In this document: piece after piece, positions 13,404-24,070 of the stretch | How the letters are laid out: each line of letters starts with the position of its first letter | Position numbering within the stretch: the stretch's first letter is position 1 | Origin: Halicephalobus mephisto | Taxonomy: Eukaryota > Nematoda > Chromadorea > Rhabditida > Panagrolaimidae | Direction of reading: 5' to 3' | Assembly (NCBI GenBank): GCA_009193035.1 | Contig: SWDT01000038.1 | Coordinates: 372,001-436,000, forward strand | Length of the DNA: 64,000 nucleotides | The notes under the pieces: generated by a model | What the model was told of the DNA's origin: nothing | The model's database searches: none | The model's input: the letters and a program-made list of their open reading frames with translations, nothing else | Position numbers and translations under genes: made by a program

Positions 13404-15840
13404 ATGATCGGAAAATTTTTTGTTTTTCTAGGAATTATCCTCGGAGTTGAATCAAATGTAAGTTTTTTAAACATTAAATTTCTAAACTAATTTTAAAAAC
13501 TTTGAAATTTATTTTTTATAAAATTTTCGAAATTTATTTTATAAAATTCTTTAAATATTTTAAAATTTACTTTTTCAAAAATATTTGGAATTTATTTTAT
13601 TACTTTTTTCGAAATTTATTTTATGAATTTTTTTTGAAATTTTTAAGAATTTGTTTTTTAAAAATTTTTGGAATTTATTTTTTTCGAAGTTTTTGAAATT
13701 TATTTTTTAAAAATTTTTGGAATTTATTTTTTAAAAAATATTTGAAATTTATTTTTTTTCGAAGTTTTTGAAATTTATTTTTTAAAAATTTTTGGAATTT
13801 ATTTTTTAAAAATTTTTTGGAATTTATTTTTTTTCGAAGTTTTCGGAATTTATTTTTTGAGGTATTGCCGACGATGGGTGTTAATGCCAGTGTGTCTAGC
13901 TGTTTCGGGAAGATTAGAACGGTGGCTTCTGCGAATAATGGCTTCAGGGCCCGTCTGGATGCCGCGGCCAAGTCGTCCAGAATCGACTCCATCGTGAAGG
14001 TGCTGATGGAGAAGGCTAATCAAGTCTGTACTCAAGAAGAAAACGACTTCTTAGTGGACTATTTCGACGGTCATCAAGAAGCAATAACGATGACAGAATC
14101 CATCGTCAAAAATCTGACAAATGAAGAAAAAGACCGTCTGAATACTTGGAGTAATCTCAATGACACCACCAGTGAAGCCAATTTTTTCCTTAAAAAATTC
14201 CAAGCATTGCCTATGAAGACCCAGGATATGCTGAGACAGTCCTTCAACAACATCCTCAACACCTTCGTCGGGTCCTCCTTGCCTCCGGCACTGAGCAAGG
14301 CAGTGGCCCACTTCGACGAAGATGACGTAGATCAGCTTCACGTAAGTCGATTAGCCTTACTGCCGCGATTCTGTCCCAAAGATTCATGTTCCAATTTTTA
14401 AAATTTAAAAAATTAAAAATAATTTTAAATAACTTTACGTCTGTTACATAGCATTTCAAAATCGTTTTGGGTAATTTTTTATTTTTTAAAATAGTTTAAT
14501 ATAAAATTTCAGATATCGTTAGAAATTAGAGTTAGTCTTCAGGATTCTGAAGGTTGATTATTGATTCAGAATCCATGGGGTTTATTACAGTACAGTAGAA
14601 CTTGGATAAAGATACCCCTTTGGGACCGGGTAAAATGTATTTTATAAGAAAGGATATATTATAGCGAGGGTATCTTATATCCAAGTGCTACTGTATTTCA
14701 AGTTCAGAGATTTCGAAATACAGTAGAACTAGGATATAGAATACCTCCTAAGGACTGGGGAAGCGTATCTTATAAGAAAGGATATATCATAGCGGGGTAA
14801 ATTTAAAGATAGACTAACCAAACTCACTCACTCAGACTATATTTTATAACAAGAGATATCTTATAGAGGGTATCTTATATCCAAGTTCTACTGTATAAGT
14901 ATTTTTTTTCATTTTTAACCCTAAAATTGGAATGTAAGCGCTTAGGACAGAAATTCCGTACAACTGTAATTAGCCCCACACTCAAATCAATTCGTTCCCG
15001 AGGGGGTACTGTAGTGTCGGATGTGATTTCTAACAAGTTTCGTTTTATATATCCAAATCAACCCTAAAAAATAAGAATCATGTACTTTGTAGTCCCTATT
15101 TTAGGACTTTTTATATTTATCTAAAAATATAATCTAAAAAAAATTAATTTCGAAATCGTAAGATTACGAAATAATCCCCACACAAAATCGAAATTTTCAC
15201 GCAAATTAATTTCCGGCAATTTCCGAAAATACACGTCAAAACCAGTTTCTAAAAATATTTATTTTTGGATTTTATAATAATATGACAAATATTTAAACTT
15301 TGGAAAATTTATATTTCAATTTCCACGCAAAAACGAGTGAAAGTAGAAAAGTGGTAAATTTGGTAATTCTGCAAAAATCAACTCGCTCTGTTCTCTCTCT
15401 CGTTCTTCATTTTCTTTTCATTCTCTTCCTCTCTCTCTCGTTCTTCACTTTCTTTTTGTTTGCTTTCTCCCTCTCTCATTCTTTAGTCTTCTTTCATTTC
15501 CTTCTTCTCTCTCATCCTTCATTTTCTTCCTCTCTCTTCTTCTTCACTTTTTATTCCTCTTTCTCTTTCTTCACTCCTCTTTCTCTTTTTTCTTTCTTCA
15601 CTCCTGATTTCTCTTTCTCTTTTTTCTTTTACCTAAATTTTAGGATTTTTCGAAGAAAATTTTATAAAACGTTTTAGTTTAAATTAGTGTTATTGATTTA
15701 AATTAATTTAGATGTATGCAAAAGAGAACCAATCTTCCGAACTCAGTTATTACATCGCTTCGAAGATCAAAGACGCCGATTTACCGCCTGCGGACATGAA
15801 TGGAGTTTACAGATTTCTCTACCAGATTTTCCGTCAATAA
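13404..15840 (+). CDS. Unrecognised secreted alpha-helical protein
   Basis: Three exons, 13404-13457, 13862-14341 and 15712-15840, all phase 0, give 220 residues. Exon 1 is a signal peptide (MIGKFFVFLGIILGVESN). The mature part is rich in amphipathic helices, with only two cysteines (in SSCFGK and QVCTQEEN), an acidic stretch FDEDDVDQ and a C-terminal helix ending YRFLYQIFRQ. I cannot assign a family; the segment IVKNLTNEEKDRLNTW is superficially like helical nematode lipid-binding proteins, but that is not evidence enough. The start follows an acceptor at 13380. AATAAA at 15951-15956 is a likely poly(A) signal. Intron 1 is a tandem repeat and intron 2 carries foldback elements and a CT-rich tract. 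Confidence 0.75.
13500..13855. repeat. Tandem AT-rich repeat in intron 1
   Basis: A 25-33 base unit of the form TTTTTGGAATTTATTTTTT alternating with TCGAAGTTTTTGAAATTTA, about ten copies, fills the intron between the signal-peptide exon and exon 2. Both strands give low-complexity ORFs that are not genes. Confidence 0.85.
14591..14695. mobile_element. Foldback MITE-like element, copy 1
   Basis: Begins TACAGTAGAACTTGGATA and ends TATCCAAGTGCTACTGTA, the imperfect reverse complement, with GATACCCC/GGGTATC extending the arms. The total is 105 bases with no coding capacity. It lies in intron 2 of the secreted-protein gene. Confidence 0.75.
14719..14895. mobile_element. Foldback MITE-like element, copy 2
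   Basis: Starts TACAGTAGAACTAGGATA and ends TATCCAAGTTCTACTGTA; 177 bases. The interior repeats the ATCTTATAAGAAAGGATA phrase also found in copy 1, so the two are the same family with one interior expanded. Confidence 0.75.
15315..15640. repeat. CGAGT-type dispersed repeat followed by CT-rich tract
   Basis: 15320-15400 reads CACGCAAAAACGAGTGAAAG..GTGGTAAATTTGGTAATTCT..AAATCAACTCGCTCTG, a member of the family arrayed at 46795-47640. It is followed by about 230 bases of almost pure pyrimidine (CTCTCTCGTTCTTCA type), still in intron 2. The 125-codon Ser/Phe/Leu ORF here is a by-product of composition. Confidence 0.8.
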
Positions 15841-17515
15841 TTATGAAATATTTGGAACTACATCAAAAATGGCTCTTTTGATTTTTATAAAACTTCAAAG
15901 TTCCCGGATTATCCGTCTTGTTGATTAAAAATAATTTTTATTTTTAGAAAAATAAACTTTAGAACAGATGTACAGTGATTTAATCCATTCCATTTTCATG
16001 GATTTAGGAATGAGGAAGTTGAAAAAATTGGATTATATGAAATGCATTCGTTTTTATAATTCAAGATAAATAGTCAGAATGACTATCATGAGATTAGGAT
16101 TCTTGTATTCAAAAAAGTAATTCAGATAACATAGTCCCAAAACGGAAATCCCTGCACGTCAATTAGGAAGGATACTGTAGATTGGAAAAACACTGTTTTG
16201 CAGTATCAAAGGTAAAGGTCAAAATTGGAAGTCAAAGTTGATAATTAAACTTTGAAATCAAAGTTGAAAATCAAACTTCGAAGTCGAAGTTGATAATCAT
16301 ACTTCGAAGTTAAAGTTGAAAGTCAAAATTGGAAGTGAAAGTTAATAATTAAACTTCGTAATCAAAGTTGAAAATCAAAATTGGAAGTCGAAGTTGATAA
16401 TCAAAATTCGAAATTGAAATTTTAACTTTTCTCTTTAAAAAACTGAAGATTTTTTCTATTTTAAAAAATTGTCTTGACTAGAATTGTAAAACTTATTGTA
16501 TGAATTTTTTAAAACAAAAAAAATTAAGTTTTTTCTTAATAAGAAAAATCCAAATTTTAATCCTCAACTATGACCTCGAATTCTGACTGTCAACTTTGAT
16601 ATTGCAAAACATAGAATGTCAATTTCGTCATTATTATTTTCAATTTTTTTATTTATTTTTGTTTTCACGAATCTTTATTACTGTACTGAATATTTCTTAT
16701 ATCTTCCTGTCTCTTAGCAGTCCCTACTAGAAAAATTCCACGTTTTAATTGACTAAGAGTCGATTATTGGTTAAATTATTATTTTTCTTGTTATTATTTT
16801 TTACGACTGTGTTGTAATTTTTTCTCTGTTGCTTCCAGTCCCTAGGGCGTTTGTTTCTCGATATCATAAAGTCGACCTGTCTCTTTCGTATTTAGATTTG
16901 TTATTCTAGGAACTAGATAAAGTTAACATGGTAATCAAGTGAATAATAAGACTAATTCGAAAAGATTTGAGAACTAATACGATCGAAGGAGGCAGATGTC
17001 CTAAAGAAACAAAAGCAATGAAGGGACAATCATTGTTTGGATATGTTATTGATGATATGTAAATACTTTTGATATCTTTCTGTTTTTCCGTGGTTCTGTA
17101 GGGATGAACTTTATGGATTAGTCAGCTAAACAACTGAATATCAATTGCTTTATTTTTTTTAATATTTTTTATTGTTGTTGATATGTAAATAGTTTTCATT
17201 TCTTTCTATTTTTCACATAGTTCTTAATCGAGAAACTCTGAATTAATCAGCTATATAATCGGGTATCAATAGTGTTATTATTCTTTTAAATATTTTTTAT
17301 TATTGTTGATATGTAAGTAATTTTCATATTTCCTTGTTCTTAGACAAACTTTGCAAATCCCTCAACAGTTATGAACTTTCATCATTATTGAATTGCATAA
17401 TCTTTCGAAAATCGAATTAGATTTAATTTGAAATACATATCCCTTGACAAGTAATTCTATTTTTTAAATAAGTTTATAAGGAAATATATTAATGATGAAT
17501 TTATATGGATTCTAT
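15841..17515. repeat. Intergenic repeats between secreted gene and CEP104-like gene
   Basis: 15841-16209 holds the 3' untranslated region of the secreted gene and otherwise nothing clear. 16210-16440 is an AAAGTTGAAAATCAAA-type degenerate array, the inverse of the 2180-2575 array. 17040-17350 holds three copies of about 125 bases with TTGTTGATATGTAAATAGTT. No gene is visible. Confidence 0.65.
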
Positions 17516-20238
17516 TTAGGTTTTCTTCTTGGTTTCTTCCTCTCGTTTCTTCTGTATTCTGGTGATTTCTTCTTCGAGACGTCGTCTTTCTCTCTCTGCT
17601 GCTTCTTCCTCTGCTTTCTCCTTGAGGGCTTCTTCCTTCCGCAACTTGTCCATCTCAGCCCTTCGATCTGATTTGACTTTGCCGAAGGCTTCTCTGATCG
17701 CCTCTGGAGTCACATTATTTGTGGCGTAGATGTACTGCGGATACCCTGGTGGTGGAGCATTAGGATCATTTGGGTTGTTGGGATCGTTGGGGTTATTCGG
17801 GTCGTTGGGGTCGTTTGGATTCGAGCCCTCGTCTGCTTTGCTGGGATCCGTCTGAAAAGTACAAATCATACATATTAAAAAACTCTAATTGTAACTCAAA
17901 AAAGGAGAACTAAGATTTATTTTCTGTTTGAGGATTTTGGTTAGCTTTCGGTCCTACATTATTGTTAGCCGATGCAGGTTCCGGAACTGGCGGATTTTGA
18001 TTGCCATAGAGTCTATAATTACTGTATAAAGTGTTTGTATTTACTTTGTCAACGAACCCCCAATCAGGATCGGGTACTCCACTCATTCCTTTTCTGGAGT
18101 TGTTATAGCAGTCTTTTTTCAGATGTTTTTCCCAAGCTTCTTGAGAATCCTTAGGTTTTACAGCGATGGAACATAGAGGACACCATTCAGAGTCTTCAGG
18201 CGGTGCCATTTCTGAAAACATAATATCAACAGGATTATAAAGACATAGATATAAGGTTATAGAGGTAGATATAGGGATATAAAGACATATGTATAGTTAT
18301 AGAGACGGAGATATAGGGATATAGAGACATATGTATAGTTATAGAGATGGAGATATAGGGATATAAAGACATAAGGAATAGAGATGTAGATATAAGAATA
18401 TAGAGACATATATGGTTATATAAACGGATATATAAGGATATAGAGACATATGTATAGTTATGGAGACGGAGATACAAAGATATAAAGTCATAAGGATGTA
18501 GAGATGGAGTTGGTGAAGTATAAGACTTCAGGGTCATAAGATAGTAAGGAAATAGAGATAGGGATACTCACTTCGACATCGTGGGTGAGAAGATTCTCCT
18601 TTGTAGCAAGCAAGACCACAAAGATTACATGCTACTAGAGCATCTCCAACGAATTTACAACGAGTTAGGTGATGCTCATTCAACTTTGAAACTTCTATTA
18701 CTTTGTCACAGTAATCGCATATAGTCAAGCAAGGACAGGCTTCCTTCATGTGGCGTTTCAATAGTACCTCCTTCGCAAAATCAACATTTTGCTCGCTACA
18801 GTGAGCGCATGTTCTGAAATCGAAGTTACAGTATGATCCGTAATTTCCGAACTATTATAGCTTATTCTGCTATACAGTAATGAAAAAGCGCTGTAAATTC
18901 TCAGAATTCCCCCAATGAGACCTACAGTAAGCTATGAAAAAACACTATGTATTTCGTAATTCAAAAGTTGTGGCTGAAAATACGAAGTTTTTCAAATCTG
19001 ATCTCTGTGAAGAAAAATCCATCTTCCGCGATTACTTTCGATGTAGACAATGTACAGAATTCTTTGAGAACTTACTGTAGATCTCATTGGGAGAATTCTG
19101 AGAATTTACAGCAGTTTTTTATTACTGTATAGCAGAATAAGTTACAATAGTTCCAGAATTACGGACTATGTTGTGATGATTGTTTAAATTTGTCTTACCC
19201 GTATTCATTGGGTAGTCCGAAAGGATCGCTTTGTCCAGGGGGGACTGCTCTTGCTTCTCCTGTTGTTGGATCGATTGAATTAGTCCCAAAAATCCGTGCA
19301 TTTTTCTTTGTTGGTTTATTTGGTGTCAAAGGTTTCACGATGATTTTGTCGTCTTTTTTTTCATCTTTCAGACGGTCACGTTTACGTGCACTCATGGACC
19401 GGATGGGCTTAAATTCCGGCTGCTTTTTCTTTCTAAATATTTATTTTCATTAATGTTGCAAATTTCGCCGACGCAATTAACGTCACTTACTTTGGTTTTT
19501 TTTCTTCCTCCTCAGGCTCGGATTGCTCTGGATCCTGTGTCCAATTGGATTTCACCCCGAATGGAGAAATCTAAATTTTTGTTAAATTTTAAAGAAATTT
19601 AAATTCGTACTTCTTCATCATCAAGAAGCAAATCCGAATAAGCACTGAATGTGGCTCGATCCCTCAGGTCATTCATCTGCTTAGATGCATCTCTGGCTTT
19701 TTTTGTGTCTCCATTCAAAATTGCCTGTGATCGGACATGGGCTAAATTCTGCATTTCGTTTTCTGCAGCAGTTATTTTATCACAAGCTTGTTTACATAAA
19801 TGAGCCTGAAATTTCTTCGATTTTTCGTTTAAAAAATAAAATTAACCTTAACATTTCTGTCTTTGGCCGTACTCGAAGCTCCTATTGTTCGTAATCGGCT
19901 TTTCAGAGTCCTCAACGCCGTCATCGGATCTTCTCCAAGTTGAGAATTAAACGTTTCGTATCCATTTTTTCTGTATTCATGCCCTTCCCTAAAATTTTAT
20001 ATTTTAAAAATAAAATTTAAAAAACTTACATTTCGTAAGGTTTTTTTTCTCCAGAATGTTTGACACTACTTTTCGAACCTGGTCGAGAACCTTTACTACT
20101 CGGTCTGCCACCACTAGAGACAGATCGGACCGATTTTTTACTATTTGGCCGGAATTTGGTCATTTCTCTGTCTCGTCTTTGAACATATTCGTCGTACTCG
20201 AGATCCGCACTAGCAGTTCCAAGTCGTCTTGAGCTCAT
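17516..20238 (-). CDS. CEP104: CEP104-like zinc-finger protein lacking N-terminal modules
   Basis: Eight minus-strand exons: 20238-20030, 19988-19847, 19805-19611, 19570-19491, 19432-19199, 18813-18572, 18211-17958 and 17851-17516; 563 residues. Order: Ser/Arg-rich basic head, a helical segment (CKQACDKITAAENEMQNLAH), a Lys-rich linker, then a Cys/His array with TCAHCSEQNVDF, ICDYCDKVIEVSKLNEHHLT and SEWCPLCSIAVKP that matches the C-terminal zinc-finger array of CEP104, a ciliary-tip microtubule plus-end protein. A (NPND)n linker and a charged coiled coil end the protein. The jelly-roll and TOG domains of CEP104 are not in this model. The start ATG is nine bases after TGATTCAG. The last junction is uncertain: exon 7 also reads through to a stop at about 17910, and the donor I used (AAT/GTAGGA) is weak. 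Confidence 0.75.
18240..18535. repeat. Minisatellite, 42-bp unit, in CEP104-like intron 6
   Basis: About six to seven diverged copies of a unit with ATATGTATAGTTATAGAGAC and GGAGATATAGGGATAT; two clear neighbouring copies start at 18287 and 18329. It fills the intron 18212-18571. Confidence 0.85.
18833..19170. mobile_element. 338-bp foldback element with arms of about 100 bp
   Basis: The left arm (18833-18931) and right arm (19071-19170) are near-perfect reverse complements: AGCTTATTCTGCTATACAGT and AATTCTCAGAATTCCCCCAA on the left face their complements on the right, ending in the CTTACTGTAG near the centre. The loop of about 139 bases has no coding potential. It nearly fills intron 5 of the CEP104-like gene (18814-19198), so the unspliced RNA could form a hairpin of about 100 base pairs. 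Confidence 0.85.
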
Positions 20239-20493
20239 GGTTGAAAACTGAATCACTCAAAATGTTTAGAATTTTCAAATGATTCTTTATGCCTCAGGCT
20301 GTTGAGAAAACAAAAGTCACCTGGATACGACAAAACTTAGCATTTATTCTATGCTTAGAGATCGAGAAAAAACAGGACAAATGTGAATTTTGTAACATAG
20401 CACTTTCAAAAAACGGTATTTTCATTTTTTCAAAAAATCACAACATGAATTTTAATGACTGAATTTAATACAAATAGAATTGTAGCAATGATG

Positions 20494-21094
20494 CACACAA
20501 AAAACAATACATGGTATATAATTTATGGATACATTAAAACGGCTCTGATATATGGGATATATTATATTTAATACATCAGCACATGAAGTATAATATCAGT
20601 GCATTATATCTAAAGTACCGATATATTAGTATAATAGTGGTGCATTATATTTTATGCATCGGCACATTATACATAATGCACTGATATTATGCTTAATTTA
20701 TAGGAATATTAGTATAATATCAGTATATTATATCTAAAGTATCGATGTATTAATATAATATCAGTATATTATATCTAAAATATCGATGTATTAATATAAT
20801 ATCAGTGTATTACATCTAAAGTATCGATGTATTAGTATAATATCAGTATATTATATCTAAAATATCGATGTATTAGTATAATATCAGTGTATTATATCTA
20901 AAGTATCGATGTATTAGTATAATATCAGTGTATTATATCTAAAATATCGATGTATTAGTATAATATCAGTATATTGTACTTAATTCATCGATACAGCAAA
21001 TATAATGTCAGTGTATTATATCTAATATATCAGTATATTAAGTATAATATGTCCGATACATTGGAGTCGCTTTAGTATATCCTTTTTTGTGTGT
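20494..21094. mobile_element. Foldback/satellite element family A, copy 1
   Basis: Starts CACACAAAAAACAATACATG with GGATACATTAAAACGGCTCT and ends with the inverse (GTCGCTTTAGTATATCC..TTTTTTGTGTGT). The interior is a 41-base tandem repeat (TATCGATGTATTAGTATAAT..CAGTGTATTATATCT), about ten copies. No ORF. It lies between the starts of the CEP104-like gene and the end of nlp-10. The remaining 20239-20493 shows no feature. Confidence 0.8.
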
Positions 21095-21122
21095 AATTAC
21101 TGACTTTTGGATTAAATGGATT

Positions 21123-21713
21123 TCAACCATAAATTCCACCAGATAGGGGCAATGAACGTAAAGAAATGCTTCTTTTACCATATATTCCTCCAGAAAATGG
21201 CAAATTCACGGATGATCGTTTTCCATATATTCCGCCTGAAAATGGAACAGTGGCCCTTTTGTATTCTGAATCCGACGGAGCAGATCGTTTTCCGTAGATC
21301 CCTCCTGACATGGGGATTGCCCTTTTGTCATCTGCGAACGAAATAGGTAATCCTCGTTTTGTTTGGATCCCGGAAAGAAGAGTACCTAAGGTTTCACTGT
21401 CGGCCAAGTACACATCTCGAGACGAAATCGGCACTCGTTTGTACAAGAGGAATCTCTTTGGAAATTCTTGATCTTCTGTTTCCGCTGAAAAGATAAACAT
21501 TAAAAAGTACTTTATATTTAAAAATACATTTTTATATAAAAAAATTAATTTTTATTAAAAAAATATTTTTATATGAAAAAATTAATTTTTAAAAATATTT
21601 TTCAATTTTTTTTTGATTTAAGAAAATTAATTTTTTTATGTTTAAAAAATACCTTTTGAAATTAACACAAAACTCAGCAAAAAAACAACTGCTAAAATCC
21701 CAAATTGATTCAT
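21123..21713 (-). CDS. nlp-10: NLP-10-type neuropeptide precursor
   Basis: Exons 21713-21653 and 21484-21123 give a 140-residue precursor. Exon 1 supplies a signal peptide (MNQFGILAVVFLLSFVLISK). Dibasic KR sites release FLLY, a 27-residue spacer, GLPISFADD, AIPMSGGIYG, SAPSDSEY, ATVPFSGGIYG, SSVNLPFSGGIYG and SISLRSLPLSGGIYG. The PFSGGxYG-KR pattern is that of C. elegans NLP-10 (PFSGGMYG), with Ile in place of Met. Each core ends in Gly, the amide donor, so C-terminal amidation is expected after secretory processing. The last copy ends directly at the stop codon with Gly and needs no dibasic cleavage on its C side. A TTTTTTAG acceptor lies nine bases before the ATG. Confidence 0.93.
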
Positions 21714-22426
21714 GATTTTTACCTAAAAAATAAATTAATAAAAAAATTCAATATTTTCAAATTTAAAAAACACGAAAATAATTAATCCAAAATTGCGACT
21801 GAAATTCTAAAAGATCTTAAAAAAATTGTTTTAAAAAAAATAAAAAATTACTGTAGGTCTGGGAATTGGCCATAAAAAAGACAATCGAGATGAATACCAA
21901 GAAGGACCCAATAAACCGCCTCAGGAAATATGAAAACAAATGTAACTTAAATGAAACAAGAATTTGATAATATAGAAACGCCTATTAAAAAAAATTACTT
22001 TTTTCGACTTTAAAAAAATATTTTTTTTGAATTAAAAAAATAAATTTTTAAAAACAAATTTAATAATATAAAAATTTACATTAAGAAAATATTTTTTTTA
22101 ATTGAAAAAATTATTTTTTTCGACTTTAAGAAAATTTTTTTTTGAATTAAAAAAATTAATTTTTAAAAAGAAATTTAATAATATAAAAATTTACATTTAA
22201 AAAAATATTTTTTTTGAATTAAAAAAATTTTTTTTTCTGACTTTAAAAAAGAAAATTATTTTTAAATTTATTAATATTTTTATAAATGTGTTTAATTATA
22301 TAAAAATTTCTGTTAAAAAATATTTTTCTTAATTTTAAAAAATTATTTTTTTTATTTTTTAAATTTGAAAATTTATTAATAGTTTTAAGAAGGAATTAAG
22401 TAATATAAAAGTATTAATTTAGAAAA
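21714..22426. repeat. AT-rich tandem repeat upstream of nlp-10
   Basis: 21960-22420 is a degenerate array of about 110 bases per unit built on AAATTTAATAATATAAAAAT and TTTTTTGAATTAAAAAAATT. The short segment 21850-21935 is less AT-rich (GGGAATTGGCCATAAAAAAG) and could be a 5' untranslated exon or regulatory sequence of nlp-10; I cannot tell which. Confidence 0.5.
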
Positions 22427-22702
22427 CTACTTTTCGGACTTTTTTGATTTTTCCAAATTAAACAAAATGAAAAATAAATTTCTAAATTTACCACTTGGAT
22501 TTGCAAAAAACGGAAATGCGACGTAGAAAGGGTTCGAAATTCTGAAAGACGTTCCTGGACCGGGTTCAAATTGGGCGTGTAATAAACACGTAAGAGACCC
22601 CGAGGATAATTCCAGGAACATTACTCGGATGCACCAGTCCAGAAAAATATAAAGTTGAAATACTGTGGAAATAGTGTGGGCTTCATCATTGAACCGAAAC
22701 AT
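22427..22702 (-). other. Non-repetitive open stretch, identity unknown
   Basis: A 91-codon minus-strand frame with normal composition (…CLLHAQFEPGPGTSFRISNP…) that could end at a donor AAGTG/GTAAATTT at about 22495. It has a hydrophobic N-terminal part but no recognised domain and no convincing partner exon. It may be an upstream exon on the nlp-10 strand or noise. Confidence 0.2.
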
Positions 22703-22959
22703 TCATCTGTCATTTCGAAAAGTTTTAATTTTATAATTTTATAATTGACTAATGGGAATCTCGAGGATTAAAGACGGTATCGAAGAACGAACACTTAAAG
22801 ACATCCGGATGTTTACAGACATCCAGAGGCCGTGTGGACATCTGGGCTTTCGACTTCAGGAAATGCAAAATTCACGTTTTTTTAAAATTAGAAATTGTCC
22901 AAAAAATAAATCATTCAATTAACGTTTCGTTTTTGGTTTTGTCCAGATTCGTAGGAACG

Positions 22960-23058
22960 TCAATTAAGACGCCGGAGACACCAGAATCTGCGTCAATTAA
23001 AACGCCGGGGACACCAGAATCTGCGTCAATTAAGACGTCGGGGACACCAGAATCAGTG
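22960..23058 (+). repeat. 33-bp coding-phase repeat, three copies
   Basis: Three almost identical 33-base copies start at 22960, 22993 and 23026 and, in the + frame, encode an 11-residue repeat SIKTP(E/G)TPESA. The frame is open from before 22930 to TAG at 23077-23079, and TTTTGTCCAG at 22946 could be an acceptor. It is either the last exon of a small Thr/Pro/Ser repeat protein or a non-coding minisatellite. The unit length is divisible by three and changes are mostly conservative, which mildly favours coding. Confidence 0.5.
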
Positions 23059-23164
23059 TCTTCGTCAGCTGTACGATAGTTGCTCTCTGTGAAGGTAGAA
23101 ATAAGAACAATATCATTAATATTTACTCAACCATAAGACACAGACAATAATTATATATTTCACA

Positions 23165-23420
23165 CTCACAAAAAACAACCAAAAGTCTTCCTCATATCCT
23201 ACAGTATTCTATATCCCCTGATATTCAGGCTATCACTTCAGGTCTTCAATTTCTAGTATGGTTTCTGCCACAACATCTACATAATAAATTTCAACATAAA
23301 ACACAGCTGAGTCTCCCCTATGCCCTACAGTATTCCGCGCTCCCTGATACTCAGATTATCTCTTCGGTTCTCACTTTTTAACATAGTTTCTGTCCCAGCA
23401 CTCCCCTGCGGCGTTTCGTC
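23165..23420. repeat. Dispersed repeat, two tandem copies of about 130 bp
   Basis: CTACAGTATTC(T/C)..CCCTGATA(T/C)TCAG..TAGTTTCTG(C/T)CCCA occurs twice here and a third time at 38865-38935. No ORF. Confidence 0.75.
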
Positions 23421-23559
23421 CCTGTATTTCGTAATATTTATTTTTTTCGCTTTTAGGTTGATTTTCTTAATAATTTAAGTAATAAAAACTTATATCGGAA
23501 TCAACATCAAAGTCAAATTTCACACAGAAACTAAAGAAGTGGATTTAGGTGAAAGTTGC

Positions 23560-24070
23560 ATGCAGATTGCGAGTTTTATTTTGATTTCGAAATCTTCATA
23601 AATATAAATATACAATTTCGACTTGACTAAAGGTTGCGCGCAAACTGCAGGTTTAATTTTAATTTTAATATCGACTTATCTGCCAGAATGATGCGAGCAA
23701 GCTGCAAATTTTACTTTAACTTTAATACCGACTTATCTGTCTAAAGGTTGCGCGCAAACTGCAGATTTGATTTCGATATCGACCTATTTACAAATTTTAA
23801 CATTAATTTTAAAAAATTTGGAAACCAACACGAATCGAAAAGAAAAATAATATTCGTACAATTTCTTACTTTTTAGGCCAAGTCTGAGGTGTGTAAAACG
23901 GTCAACATTAAAGTCAAAGTTAAATTTAATTTTTCACGTAACAATCGAATAAACTAAAATGTTCTAATGATGTAGGCAAGTTGAAGATTTTTATAAATAT
24001 AAACACAAACATCAGTGAATATGCTTGAATGTTGCGAGCAAACTGCAGATATAATTCTGATTTCGACTTT
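23560..24070 (+). repeat. TTGCnnGCAA-core repeat array 2
   Basis: About five copies of a unit with AAAGGTTGCGCGCAAACTGC and TTGATTTCGATATCGAC, in the opposite sense to the array at 3384-3720. Non-coding. Confidence 0.8.

Noticed and set aside
15300..15677. 125-codon ORF rich in Ser, Leu and Phe
   Set aside because: It is the translation of a CT-rich simple-sequence tract inside an intron.
18235..18537. 100-codon minus ORF with SLYPYIS repeats
   Set aside because: It is the 42-bp intronic minisatellite of the CEP104-like gene.
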